Notes under the pieces: model-generated
What the model saw: only the letters and a program-made list of their open reading frames with translations
The model's database searches: none
What the model was told of the DNA's origin: nothing
Part shown: positions 17,667 to 26,402 of the stretch, piece by piece
How the letters are laid out: each line of letters opens with the position of its first letter
Numbering within the stretch: position 1 is the stretch's first letter
Position numbers and translations under genes: made by a program
Origin: Anaerovibrio slackiae
Lineage (GTDB): Bacteria; Bacillota; Negativicutes; Selenomonadales; Selenomonadaceae
Direction of reading: 5' to 3'
DNA: 64,000 nucleotides
NCBI RefSeq assembly: GCF_009695585.1
Contig: NZ_VUNR01000011.1
Span: 1-64,000 of the forward strand

Positions 17667-19088
17667 TTACTCGGGCTCGTCGAAGCCTGCCAGCCAGGTA
17701 AGGGCAAAGCCTGCTATGTATGACGTCAGGATGCCCAGCAGGTAAATCAGGGGCTGGCTAGTGACGGTAGTCAGGGGGAGGCCTGAAATGCCGATGGCGG
17801 AGGAGCCGATGGAGAAGGCTGCCTGCACGGCACCGCCAAAGGCACCGCCGATGCAGGCGGTGATGAAGGGCCTGCCCAGGGGCAGGGTAACGCCGTAAAT
17901 CAGCGGTTCACCGATGCCCATGATGCCTACGGGCAGGGCGGAGAGGATGGTCTTTTTCAGGAATTTGTTCTTGGTCTTGAAATATACGGCAAGGCAGGCA
18001 CCTATCTGGCCGCAGCCAGCCATGGCAAGGATGGGCAGCAGCAGGGTAACGCCGTATTCTTGAATAAGCTGCACATGGATGGGTGTCATGGCCTGATGGA
18101 TGCCCAGCATGACAATAGGCAGCCAGAGCCCTCCCAGGATAAAGCCGGTCATGGCACCGCCTTCATGGATGGCAATAGTTACACCGTCACCGATGGCGGT
18201 GGCGATCATGCCGCCTATGGGCTGAAGGATAAAGATGGCGGCAAAGCCTGCAATCAGGATGGTAAGCAGCGGTGTCAGAAGCAAATCCAGCATGGTGGGA
18301 ATGATTTTCCTGAGGCGCAGCTCCAGCCAGGCACCGAAGGCTGTCACCAGCAGCACGGCAATAATGCCGCCCCGGCCGGGCTGCAGCTGCTCACTGCCCA
18401 GCATGATGTCCTTGAGGGCCGGGTGGGTGATGACTGCCGCCAGTATGCCGCCCAGGATGGGGGAACCGCCGAATTCCTTGGCGGCATTGAAGCCGACAAA
18501 CAGGTTCATGCCGTAGAAGATGGCATTGCCCATGATGGCAAGCATTTTTATCCATGCCATATCCGCAAGAGCCGGCTCGGATTTCAGAAGCAGGTTTAAA
18601 AGCCCCGTAATCAGGCCGCAGGCAATGAAGCCTGGAATGAGGGGGATGAAGATGCCGGAGATTTTTTTCAGCAGCAGCTTGAAGGGGGTGGCGTTTTTGG
18701 CCTTTATATCCGCGTGAAGTTTTTTGCCATCGCCAATGCTGTATTTTTGGCGAATATCATTCTCCTGATTTTGGCTGTTTTGCCCGGACGGTGCTGGCTG
18801 GGCTTTTTCTTTGCCCTGAGCCTGAGCCTGTGCCCGTGCTGCCTGCAGCTGCTGCTGGAAGGCAACTGCTGTCTGCTCGGCTGCCCCGGGGCCCAGGATA
18901 ACCTGCAGCTCCGTGTCTGTCTGATTGACGCCGATAACTCCTTCAAGGGCTTTTAGCTGTGCCGCTGTTTCCGGTGCAGCCTGTGCCAGCTGCAGCCTGA
19001 GCCTGGTCATGCAGTTGGCGGTATGGAGAATGTTTTTCTCAGGGCCTGTTATGTCAAAAATTTTCTTTGCTAGTGATTTGTAATCCAT
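17667..19088 (-). CDS. murP: PTS EIIBC transporter, probably MurNAc/MurNAc-GlcNAc specific
   Basis: The 473-residue membrane protein has an N-terminal EIIB domain whose phospho-accepting cysteine is in ANCMTRLRL (about residues 25-33), then a charged/Gln-rich linker (about 85-130), and a glucose-superfamily EIIC domain with about ten membrane segments and the motif GIGEPLIYGVTLPL. No EIIA is present, as in MurP, which borrows EIIA-Glc. Substrate assignment rests on the operon with murQ and mupG. ATG is preceded by AAGGAG. Confidence 0.82.
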   Translation of the reverse strand: MDYKSLAKKIFDITGPEKNILHTANCMTRLRLQLAQAAPETAAQLKALEGVIGVNQTDTELQVILGPGAAEQTAVAFQQQLQAARAQAQAQGKEKAQPAPSGQNSQNQENDIRQKYSIGDGKKLHADIKAKNATPFKLLLKKISGIFIPLIPGFIACGLITGLLNLLLKSEPALADMAWIKMLAIMGNAIFYGMNLFVGFNAAKEFGGSPILGGILAAVITHPALKDIMLGSEQLQPGRGGIIAVLLVTAFGAWLELRLRKIIPTMLDLLLTPLLTILIAGFAAIFILQPIGGMIATAIGDGVTIAIHEGGAMTGFILGGLWLPIVMLGIHQAMTPIHVQLIQEYGVTLLLPILAMAGCGQIGACLAVYFKTKNKFLKKTILSALPVGIMGIGEPLIYGVTLPLGRPFITACIGGAFGGAVQAAFSIGSSAIGISGLPLTTVTSQPLIYLLGILTSYIAGFALTWLAGFDEPE

Positions 19089-19102
19089 AGATAATTTGCT
19101 CC

Positions 19103-20011
19103 TTAATCTTGCTTTAAATCAGTCAGTGCCCTGGCTACATAGCCATCTGCCGCTGCCAGCTTCTGCCGGGCGGACTCTGCATCCAGCCCTGAGAGCAGGG
19201 TGAAGATGGCAAGCTTGGCATGTCCGCCGGTGCTGTCAAGGGCTGCTGCTGCTTCCTGCCTGCCACAGCCAGTGGCTTCCATGACAATCCGTAGGGAACG
19301 TTCTGCCAGCTTTTGATTGGTGGCCTTCAGGTCAACCATCAGGTTGCCATAGACTTTGCCCAGCTTGATCATGGTGCCGGTGGACAGCATGTTCAGTACC
19401 AGCTTCTGGGCAGTGCCTGCCTTTAGCCGGGTGGAGCCGGTGATGACCTCAGGCCCCGGCAGAGGGCAGATGGTAAGCTCTGCTTCCCTGGACATAGGCG
19501 AGTCAGGGCTGCACACCAGGGCAATGGCGGCAGCCCCCCTGGCACGGGCGTATTTCAGGGCACCGATGCTGTAGGGAGTCCTGCCGGAGGCTGCCAGTGC
19601 CACAAGGGCATCTTTTTCATTCAGTCTGGCTGCGGCCAGGTCATCAGCTGCCAGCTGCTCCGAGTCTTCAGCTCCTTCCTGGGCGGTAAACATGGCAGCC
19701 TGTCCTCCTGCAATCAGCCCCTGCACCAGCTCCGGTGCAGTGCCGAAGGTAGGGGGACATTCAGCGGCATCCAGCACGCCCAGCCTGCCGGAAGTACCGG
19801 CTCCGGCATAGAAAAGCCGTCCGCCCCGGCGCAGCCTGTCCGTGATAACGTCGATGGCAGCAGCGATGGCAGGCAGCTCCCTGGCTACAGCAGGGGCAAC
19901 CTTCGCATCCTCCTGATTGATGAGGGCGGCAAGCTCCAGCGTGTTCAGGGTGTCAATATGGCGTGTAAGGGGATTTATTTTCTCAGTAGCAAGCTGTTCA
20001 AGCTTCAGCAT
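19103..20011 (-). CDS. murQ: N-acetylmuramic acid 6-phosphate etherase
   Basis: The 302-residue SIS-domain enzyme splits MurNAc-6P into GlcNAc-6P and D-lactate. Visible are LTRHIDTLNTLELAALIN, the phosphosugar loop GAGTSGRLGVLDAAECPP and the C-terminal signature RIVMEATGCGRQEAAAAL. I placed the start at the ATG giving MLKLEQLAT because AAGGAGA lies just upstream; the longer frame from 20074 has no ribosome site. First gene of the minus-strand murQ-murP-mupG operon. Confidence 0.95.
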   Translation of the reverse strand: MLKLEQLATEKINPLTRHIDTLNTLELAALINQEDAKVAPAVARELPAIAAAIDVITDRLRRGGRLFYAGAGTSGRLGVLDAAECPPTFGTAPELVQGLIAGGQAAMFTAQEGAEDSEQLAADDLAAARLNEKDALVALAASGRTPYSIGALKYARARGAAAIALVCSPDSPMSREAELTICPLPGPEVITGSTRLKAGTAQKLVLNMLSTGTMIKLGKVYGNLMVDLKATNQKLAERSLRIVMEATGCGRQEAAAALDSTGGHAKLAIFTLLSGLDAESARQKLAAADGYVARALTDLKQD

Positions 20012-20215
20012 AGCATCATCTCCTTTTATAATAGGTCTTGCAAGCAGGATATCTGATTTGCCTGCTTGTTTCATTTTTAGAAGCTTGTGAAATTTAATTA
20101 GTTTTTTTGTATTTTTATAGCGTATTACCTATTAGTTATGATAAAATATATATTGTGTAATTGCAAGTTTGATATGGATGCAAATAAGAAATTTGCAGTT
20201 TGCTAATCTGCTGTA

Positions 20216-21952
20216 ATGGTGGTAGAAATGATGAAAAATGGATTGATTTCATGGCTGGAAAAAGAGCATATAGCCTATGAGTGCGAGATTGACAAGGTGC
20301 TTGGGGCGATGGCATTTGTCGTAAGGCAGGATGGGCATATTAAGTTTCAAGGTGCCAATGCCGTCTTTGAAAAGCTGCTGGGCTGGACGAATTATCAGTG
20401 GAGCCAGGGCATGGATGCCGCACATCTGCTGCCGCCGGAGGCTCTTGATAAATTTGGCAATATGCTGGACAGGGCAAGCCGCAAGGTCTTTGTTGAGTTT
20501 TCGGATAATATTCACTTTAGGACACTTATGGGAGCCATTATCAGGTGCCATGTGCATGTGTGCTGCATATCCTCATCTCAGAGCACTGCCAGGTTTGTGC
20601 TGCGTGCCAGCTATAACAAGCAGGCGCAAATCAAGGAAGCTCTGTTTACGGAGGCATTGCGCCAGAGCAGGGTGAACTGCTGGTATTGGGATATGAGCCA
20701 GGGCTCAATCATGTTTTTTAACACGGATTTGCCGGAGCAGCCTTATGCGGGGATTCCCTTCATGAATGAGGAATGTGTATCTTTTGAGAATTTCCCGCAG
20801 GGCATGGTGGATGTCCTTAATTTTGCCGGGGAGTATCGTACTCAGTTCATGGATTTTGTCAAAAAGCTTCTGTCCAGGGATCAGTCCGGGGATTTGTCCC
20901 TGGAGCTGGCACTGGAGACAGATGATGGCAGGCTGATATGGGTGAGCTTCACGGGGCAGATTGTCCGGGATGCGAAGCATACGCCGGAATATGTCATGGG
21001 AACCTGGAAGAACATCACGGATCAGAAGGTGAATGAGCAGCAGCAGCAGCACAACAATTATCTGATGGGGACATTGGTGAAGGAGTCCCTGTATGACATT
21101 ACGGTGAACCTGAACAAGAATTTTTTTGTGGCAGATAACAGCCTGGAGAAGTGGATGGAGGAAACCAGGGTGTTTTCCCCTTACTATGACCAGGCTATCA
21201 GGGAGCTGGTCAATGAGCGCGTCATCAAGAGCGACCGCCAGAAACTGCTGGATTTCTTTGACCTGGATACCTTGCGCGGACTGCCTGAGGATGAGAATTT
21301 CTCCATTGAGTATCAGCGGAAGTACAATGGCAAAATGAATTGGTTCAAGGTAACTATCAATACCTTTTGCCTGGATGAGTTTTCTGACAAGTGGATGTAT
21401 GCCCTTGTCTATGATATTGATGCCAGCAAGCAGCGTGAGCTGGTGCTGGAGCGGATGGCGGCAACAGATGCCCTGACAGGGCTGTACAACCGCAGCCATT
21501 CCCTGGAGCTGATGGAGCAGTATATCAGGGAGCATGAGGATATTCCGACGGCTGTCATGTACATGGACCTGGATAACTTCAAGAGCGTGAATGATACGCT
21601 GGGGCATGCTGCCGGTGACAGCCTGCTGATTTGCGTTGCCAACGCCATGCGCAGCTATTTTGGCAAGGATGCCGTGCTGGGGCGGATCGGCGGTGACGAG
21701 TTTATCATGATGTACCTGAATGCCGACAAGAGCTATGTGGGGCAGATGATGAGCGATTTCGTGAATTATGTGGGAGACAAGTGCCGGGCGAAGTGCCCTG
21801 ATATAGGCGTGACTGCCTCTCTTGGCTATGTGCTGCACCCGGATTTTGGGGATGATGTTGCCGCGCTGGCAGAGCTGGCTGACAAGGCCTTGTACGAGGC
21901 GAAGCATCATGGCAAGAACACGGCGGTGGAGTATAGGGAAGGAATAGGATAA
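20216..21952 (+). CDS. PAS-domain diguanylate cyclase (GGDEF)
   Basis: The 578-residue cytoplasmic protein has PAS-like sensor segments (about 20-130 and 150-270, the latter ending in a PAC-like MGTWKNITDQ), another PAS-like region (290-400), and a C-terminal GGDEF domain with RIGGDEF intact, so it should make cyclic di-GMP. No EAL domain. The start is ambiguous between ATG 20216, 20228 and 20231; the GGTGG element fits the two later ones. Its 3' end and downstream region recur at 23260-23541. Confidence 0.88.
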   Translation: MVVEMMKNGLISWLEKEHIAYECEIDKVLGAMAFVVRQDGHIKFQGANAVFEKLLGWTNYQWSQGMDAAHLLPPEALDKFGNMLDRASRKVFVEFSDNIHFRTLMGAIIRCHVHVCCISSSQSTARFVLRASYNKQAQIKEALFTEALRQSRVNCWYWDMSQGSIMFFNTDLPEQPYAGIPFMNEECVSFENFPQGMVDVLNFAGEYRTQFMDFVKKLLSRDQSGDLSLELALETDDGRLIWVSFTGQIVRDAKHTPEYVMGTWKNITDQKVNEQQQQHNNYLMGTLVKESLYDITVNLNKNFFVADNSLEKWMEETRVFSPYYDQAIRELVNERVIKSDRQKLLDFFDLDTLRGLPEDENFSIEYQRKYNGKMNWFKVTINTFCLDEFSDKWMYALVYDIDASKQRELVLERMAATDALTGLYNRSHSLELMEQYIREHEDIPTAVMYMDLDNFKSVNDTLGHAAGDSLLICVANAMRSYFGKDAVLGRIGGDEFIMMYLNADKSYVGQMMSDFVNYVGDKCRAKCPDIGVTASLGYVLHPDFGDDVAALAELADKALYEAKHHGKNTAVEYREGIG

Positions 21953-22073
21953 GCAGCAGGATAAGAGATGGGATAGATAAGTGGGTAGGATAGATAAGTG
22001 ATAGGATAAGTGATAGAAGGCAAAACACCCTCCTGGGCGGTGCGGGATAGCACTGCCCAGGAGGGTGTTTTTT
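21778..22073 (+). repeat. Copy 1 of a duplicated segment: cyclase 3' end, GATAAG-rich spacer and terminator
   Basis: This segment matches 23260-23541 at about 90% in the coding part (mostly silent third-position differences) and about 97% in the 100-base noncoding tail. Copy 1 has one extra 12-base unit. The tail is built from imperfect repeats of GATAGATAAGTG/GGATAAGTG. Confidence 0.85.
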
Positions 22074-22076
22074 TTT
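22022..22076. terminator. Strong terminator after the diguanylate cyclase
   Basis: AAAACACCCTCCTGGGC pairs with GCCCAGGAGGGTGTTTT, followed by further T. A second small hairpin (GCGCCC/GGGCGC, 22077-22093) follows. Confidence 0.9.
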
Positions 22077-22136
22077 GCGCCCAGCATGGGCGCATTAAAA
22101 AGGGGAAGGGTACCTGATCAATTTGCTAGATTATTG

Positions 22137-23195
22137 TTATTCGTTTTCCTGTTTGTGCCATTCATTCAAAACAGCTTTCACTTGTGCGATTAACTGTTCT
22201 TTGTTAGGAATGTAATAAACATAACGGGAGGCAAAGATATTATTGGATAGACCGCCAAGGGCATATTCAGCGGTGATACTGTCTTTGTCTGTGCAAAGGA
22301 TAATGCCGATTGGCGGATTATCATGTTCATCGTTTATCTCTGCGGCGTAATAATTCAGATACATATTAAGCTGTCCAGCAGCTTCCGGTGTGAGCTTGGT
22401 TGTTTTCAATTCAATAAGTATATAAGCTCGGAGAATTTTATTATAGAAAACCATGTCGACATAGTAGTGGGTATTGTTTAAAGTAATGCGTTGCTGCGTA
22501 CCAACGAACATAAAGCCATGCCCTAATTCCAGCAAGAATTTTTCAATTTGTGCGACTAAGGCTTTTTCAAGATCACTTTCAAGCATTGGCTTGTTTTCTG
22601 GCACACCCAAAAATTCAAACACATATGGGTCTTTTATAATGTCACTTGGAGTAGTCATTTCAATACCTTTTTTTGCAAGGGCAAGCACTGTTTCTTTGTT
22701 AGTTTTTCCCTCTGACAGTAGCAACCTTTCATACAATGACGTGGAGATTTGGCGTTTCAATTCCCGTATCGACCATCCGGAATTGATCGCTTCCTTTTCG
22801 TAAAAACTACGTTTGTTTTGGTCTGATATAACAAAAAGCTCACAATAATGCGACCATGACAATTTTCCAGACACTGTCTGGAATTTTTGATACTGCATAT
22901 AGAAAAGACGCATATTATAGAGATTGGAAACAGAAAAGCCTTTTCCGAATTCTGCTGTTAAGTACTTTGAAAGTTGCTTTAAGGTCTGTTTTCCATAATC
23001 GGCACGTTCCTTGTTTTTCTGTTCATTATTGATAATAATCTTGCCTATTTTCCAATAAGTAGACAAAAGTTCTGTATTTACTTTTACAGCCACGCGTTGA
23101 CGGGCGTTTATTAATAATTCCCTGATTTCATGCAGCATAGATGTAGTACATTTTAACTCACTCAAACCTATCGTCCCTTTCATGGTAATATGCAT
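22137..23195 (-). CDS. DUF1016 (YhcG-like) PDDEXK nuclease-domain protein
   Basis: The 352-residue protein has the N-terminal DUF1016_N helical domain (ARQRVAVKVNTELLSTYWKIG, FSVSNLYNMRLFY, LSWSHYCELF) and a C-terminal PD-(D/E)xK fold with YYVDMVFYN and YILIELKTTKLTPEAAGQLN, giving Asp, Glu-x-Lys catalytic residues. Family members are associated with mobile DNA and restriction islands; the role is uncertain. It is inserted in opposite orientation between two copies of the cyclase 3' segment. No good ribosome site precedes the chosen ATG; the ATG four codons later is equally possible. Confidence 0.85.
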   Translation of the reverse strand: MHITMKGTIGLSELKCTTSMLHEIRELLINARQRVAVKVNTELLSTYWKIGKIIINNEQKNKERADYGKQTLKQLSKYLTAEFGKGFSVSNLYNMRLFYMQYQKFQTVSGKLSWSHYCELFVISDQNKRSFYEKEAINSGWSIRELKRQISTSLYERLLLSEGKTNKETVLALAKKGIEMTTPSDIIKDPYVFEFLGVPENKPMLESDLEKALVAQIEKFLLELGHGFMFVGTQQRITLNNTHYYVDMVFYNKILRAYILIELKTTKLTPEAAGQLNMYLNYYAAEINDEHDNPPIGIILCTDKDSITAEYALGGLSNNIFASRYVYYIPNKEQLIAQVKAVLNEWHKQENE

Positions 23196-23261
23196 GATCA
23201 GTATAGCACAAAGGTGTTAATTTTTCTAGCATCTATCTGTACTTTGTTTTTTGTGAATAAA

Positions 23262-23432
23262 TGCCGGGCGGAGTGTCCTGATATTGGCGTGACTGCTTCC
23301 CTTGGCTATGTGTTGCACCCGGATTTTGGGGATGATGTTGCCGTGTTGGCAGGGCTGGCTGACAAGGCTCTGTATGAGGCAAAGCACCATGGCAAGAATA
23401 CGGCAGTGGAATATAGGGAAGGAATAGGATAA
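23262..23432 (+). pseudogene. Remnant of a GGDEF diguanylate cyclase (last 56 codons)
   Basis: The frame encodes CRAECPDIGVTASLGYVLHP through VEYREGIG and stops at the same place as the intact gene at 20216-21952. The GGDEF motif and all sensor domains are missing and no ribosome site is seen, so it is not expected to be functional. Confidence 0.8.
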
Positions 23433-23490
23433 GCAGCAGGATAAGAGATAGGATAGATAAGTGGGGAGGATAGATAAGTGATAGAAGGCA

Positions 23491-23540
23491 AAACACCCTC
23501 CTGGGCGGTGCGGGATAGCACTGCCCAGAAGGGTGTTTTT
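23491..23540. terminator. Terminator, second copy
   Basis: AACACCCTCCTGGGC pairs with GCCCAGAAGGGTGTT, with one mismatch compared with copy 1. T runs on both strands make it also usable by the minus-strand regulator. Confidence 0.8.
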
Positions 23541-23547
23541 GTTGTGC

Positions 23548-23598
23548 ATTTTTTGTGTTTAAAGAACTTCGTGTTTAGAGATTTTTTGTGTTTAAAGA
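23548..23598. repeat. 18-base direct repeat at the regulator 3' end
   Basis: ATTTTTTGTGTTTAAAGA occurs at 23548-23565 and 23581-23598, with a partial copy (GTGTTTAGAGA) between. The second copy overlaps the stop of the XRE-type regulator. Confidence 0.7.
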
Positions 23599-25055
23599 TA
23601 AGTTTTTTCCAGGTCGTGCAAAATATTGAGGGTTTCTGTCTGTGAATATACCAGGCGGCTGCTTTGTATGTATTCCATAAACCCATAAAAGGCATGAAGC
23701 AGGCTTGGCTCCTTGAGTGTCAGGGAAAATGTGGTATCGTTCTCCAGTCGCAAATACAGGATGATTCTGGTAGGTGATAGTGCCTCTACATTCAGGGCAA
23801 CAGGCAGGTTCAGCTTAGCTGTATTTATGATGCGAGGTACCAGAAAACCGGTATCGACAGCACGCAGCATGTTTTTTAATACTCTCCTGCGGCTTTCTAC
23901 ATCCAGCGGTTTATAAAACATATCAGGAATTTCTGTAATTCGTCCTGTATTCAGGAAAAGCTCTAATCCTTCCTGGGTAAAGCAGGAATTGATGATGGTA
24001 CGCTTTACTACAGCGAAGTGGGTAGCGATGCGCCTAAGCATGTCCTCAGAAAAATACTCCATCTTCAGATGTCTGCCGATAATGTCCTCATCAATAAAAG
24101 GTGTCAGGCAAGGCTGATAGAGGATGGTATAGATTTGCGGTGCCAGGTCTGCGGCCTTGCCGGACATGATGACCTTTTCAAGATAATTGGAAAATGAGGT
24201 GGTAAGGGAATGGCAGATGGGCGATGTGCAGATCATTTTTTTGTGAAAAAATTGCTTCATGAATTTGTTGATTTCCGGGGAGTCAAAAAACAGTGCCTGC
24301 CCGGCATCCGCGGAAAAACAGAGGGAGTACTCGCTGGTCAGCAGCATGCATGGCAACAGTGACCATTCGTTGAAAAGGCTGTCCACATGGTCATAATAGC
24401 AGTGAGCCTCAAATGCTGGACAGGATAGCAAGGTTGGCATCAGCTTTTCCAGGCAACGTAGGTTGTAGCAGTCATCATCGTCATTGGCCTGATCAAAGCA
24501 GATGATATTGTCCACCTTGGCTCCTGGTGCAAAGCAGGTCAGGGAGGCAAGAAGCTCATAGAGATACTGATAATCCGGCTGGGCAATCAGATAAACATGG
24601 CCATTTGGCTTTTGCAGCTCCATTTCCAGCAGGGTGCGGACCAGCTGGTTTATCTGCGGCCGCTCTGTGATAATTTGCGGTATTAATTCCTGCTGGGAAA
24701 GTATACTTTGAATATTTTTAGAACTGATTTTCGGGGGGGTGGAATCGATTTTAAAAAGTGACGGTTTTGCACAGTTTAAAAGCAGCTTTTGTACATATTG
24801 CAGCTGGTGGTAGGCTGATTCGCCACGCAGGCTGATTTCATAAGCCGTTATCAATTCATCCGTATCAGAAGGGGAGAGCAGGAGTGTGCGGGCAATGGCA
24901 AGCACAATATCCTTGTTGGAAGGAATCCGGTCACCTTTTATCATTTTGTGCACCATGGTACGCTCTACGCCGGAGGTAACAGCTACTGAATAAATTGTCT
25001 GTCCGCTTTTTTCAACATAGTATTTTAGTTTTTGGGCAAAACTTGACATAATCAT
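23592..25055 (-). CDS. Large XRE-type HTH regulator
   Basis: The 487-residue protein has an N-terminal helix-turn-helix (FAQKLKYYVEKSGQTIYSVA, GVERTMVHKMIKGDRIPS, about 5-60) and a long C-terminal region I do not recognise, without membrane segments. It is divergent from the exported-protein cluster starting at 25313. The 257-base gap between them holds a TGTCACA direct-repeat element that recurs before 40603, so this protein is a plausible regulator of the cluster (inference). RBS AAAGGA precedes the start; ATG 25055 and the second ATG (MSSFAQ) are both possible. Confidence 0.8.
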   Translation of the reverse strand: MIMSSFAQKLKYYVEKSGQTIYSVAVTSGVERTMVHKMIKGDRIPSNKDIVLAIARTLLLSPSDTDELITAYEISLRGESAYHQLQYVQKLLLNCAKPSLFKIDSTPPKISSKNIQSILSQQELIPQIITERPQINQLVRTLLEMELQKPNGHVYLIAQPDYQYLYELLASLTCFAPGAKVDNIICFDQANDDDDCYNLRCLEKLMPTLLSCPAFEAHCYYDHVDSLFNEWSLLPCMLLTSEYSLCFSADAGQALFFDSPEINKFMKQFFHKKMICTSPICHSLTTSFSNYLEKVIMSGKAADLAPQIYTILYQPCLTPFIDEDIIGRHLKMEYFSEDMLRRIATHFAVVKRTIINSCFTQEGLELFLNTGRITEIPDMFYKPLDVESRRRVLKNMLRAVDTGFLVPRIINTAKLNLPVALNVEALSPTRIILYLRLENDTTFSLTLKEPSLLHAFYGFMEYIQSSRLVYSQTETLNILHDLEKTYL

Positions 25056-25122
25056 TCATCCTTTGCTAAGTGGAGTATTTTAAGAAAATTATTACATGCT
25101 TTGACGGCAAGCGCAATAATTT

Positions 25123-25150
25123 GTATGAAAAATACATGAAAGTACATGAA
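25123..25150. repeat. Helically phased ATGAAA repeats in the divergent promoter region
   Basis: GTATGAAAAA, TACATGAAAG and TACATGAAAA follow each other at 10-11-base spacing between the regulator and the TGTCACA element, on one face of the helix. Confidence 0.5.
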
Positions 25151-25157
25151 AAAACCT

Positions 25158-25183
25158 TGTCACACTAATTGTCACATATTGAG
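25158..25183. promoter_or_regulatory. TGTCACA direct-repeat element, copy 1 (candidate operator)
   Basis: TGTCACA at 25158-25164 and 25170-25176, 12 bases apart, followed by TATTGAGA. The block is identical to 40158-40183 except at two spacer positions. It lies 130-155 bases upstream of the first gene of the exported-protein cluster and about 100 bases upstream of the XRE-type regulator. Confidence 0.65.
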
Positions 25184-25312
25184 AAAGTGGTTTATAGGAT
25201 GTATTATCTAAGATGTATAGGAGTTTATGACTATTTTTGATAATATGTGGTATTGCACTGCTGATGAGTAGGGTAATAGGTTTAAAGAATAATAAAATAT
25301 AAGGAATGAGGG

Positions 25313-26389
25313 ATGAATATGAATAAATCGGTTGCATTAATGAGGCTGCTTTTGATTGTCATGATGTTTTTTATGTTTCCGCTAGCAGCTTCAGCCCAGA
25401 TTGTAGAAGTAGATGGATATGGTGATGATAAAGAAAGTGCCATGAAAGATGCCAAAAGAAATGCAGCATCAATTTTAGCGGGTACATTAATAAAATCAAA
25501 TACGTTGGTAAAAAATGGCTATGTTATCAGTGATGATATTTTTGCTAGAACTGCCGGGTATATACGTTTAGTGAAAATTATCAAAGAAGAAAATAATAAT
25601 GGTTATCATATAGTTGCGCAAATGGAAGGTGGCAAGGAGTTTGAGAATACATTGCGCAGCAGCTTGGATGTAGTAAATGAACTTAATAATCCTAGAATTA
25701 GCGTGTTTATAAATGAAAATGGCAGCTATAACAAAGTCAGCTTTGATGGTATCAGCTGCGAAGGAATGATAGCCAATTATCTGGTCGAGAAGGGCATGAC
25801 TAACGTAGTGGCTGGCAATCGTAATGCTGACTGTGAATACAAGGCTATTATTACCTTGGTTACAACCACTAAGCCAATTAAATTGCAGTCCTATCAGGAT
25901 ATGAGTGCTGGTAAGGGTGGTGAGTCTACCCGGCATGAAACAGGATTGTTGAATGTTAACGCGGCTATGGAGTTGCGGGTAGTAGATGCGGATACTAACG
26001 AAATGGTAGGCCAGTTTACGTTGAATTCAACTGCTATGGACAGCGACAATGCCAGAGCGAGAAGTACGGCAGTCAGGGATGTAACTTTAAAGGCTGGGGA
26101 TAAGATATGGGAGATATTTAACCGTCGTTCTGCTGTAGTGGGGGATGATAAGGTCTTAAAAGTACGGGTAGCTGACTACAGCAAGCTGGATAACCTGCTT
26201 CAGATAGTGAAGTCATTGGATGGTGTGGAAGGTGCTGTAACCAGGGAATATAAGGACGGCAAGGCTTTGATAGGCATGAATACATCATTGTCTTCTCAGG
26301 CGTTATACCGAAGGATAGCTGAAAGATACGATGGCACAGTGCGAGTAGAGAATTTGGCTGATGATACGTTGGAACTGAGTATTAATTAA
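25313..26389 (+). CDS. Secreted FlgT/LPP20-like protein, first gene of the cluster
   Basis: The 358-residue protein has a signal peptide (hydrophobic 7-24, cleavage near AASA). The mature N terminus (VEVDGYGDDKESAMKDAKRNAASILAG, written here in outline) has the pattern of LPP20/FlgT N-terminal domains: a glycine strand, an Ala-rich helix, then a strand with YHIVAQ. The central part (YKAIITLVTTT, MELRVVDADTNEMVGQF) resembles the CsgG/FlgT middle domain. It ends with two strand-rich repeats. Likely periplasmic or outer-membrane associated. It starts the operon downstream of the TGTCACA element; RBS AAGGA. Confidence 0.7.
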   Translation: MNMNKSVALMRLLLIVMMFFMFPLAASAQIVEVDGYGDDKESAMKDAKRNAASILAGTLIKSNTLVKNGYVISDDIFARTAGYIRLVKIIKEENNNGYHIVAQMEGGKEFENTLRSSLDVVNELNNPRISVFINENGSYNKVSFDGISCEGMIANYLVEKGMTNVVAGNRNADCEYKAIITLVTTTKPIKLQSYQDMSAGKGGESTRHETGLLNVNAAMELRVVDADTNEMVGQFTLNSTAMDSDNARARSTAVRDVTLKAGDKIWEIFNRRSAVVGDDKVLKVRVADYSKLDNLLQIVKSLDGVEGAVTREYKDGKALIGMNTSLSSQALYRRIAERYDGTVRVENLADDTLELSIN

Positions 26390-26402
26390 GGAAGTGGCTG
26401 AA

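Larger units (their letters stand above)
23260..23541 (+). repeat. Copy 2 of the duplicated cyclase-end segment
   Basis: Homologous to 21778-22073 from the Cys-Arg-Ala codons of the GGDEF domain through the terminator. It lacks everything upstream, so a second cyclase gene has lost its 5' part or only the tail was copied. Confidence 0.85.

Noticed and set aside
20705-22087. 460-codon minus-strand frame with Tyr/Leu/Ser repeats
   Set aside because: Shadow of the diguanylate cyclase; the repeats come from the GATAAG-rich spacer and terminator.
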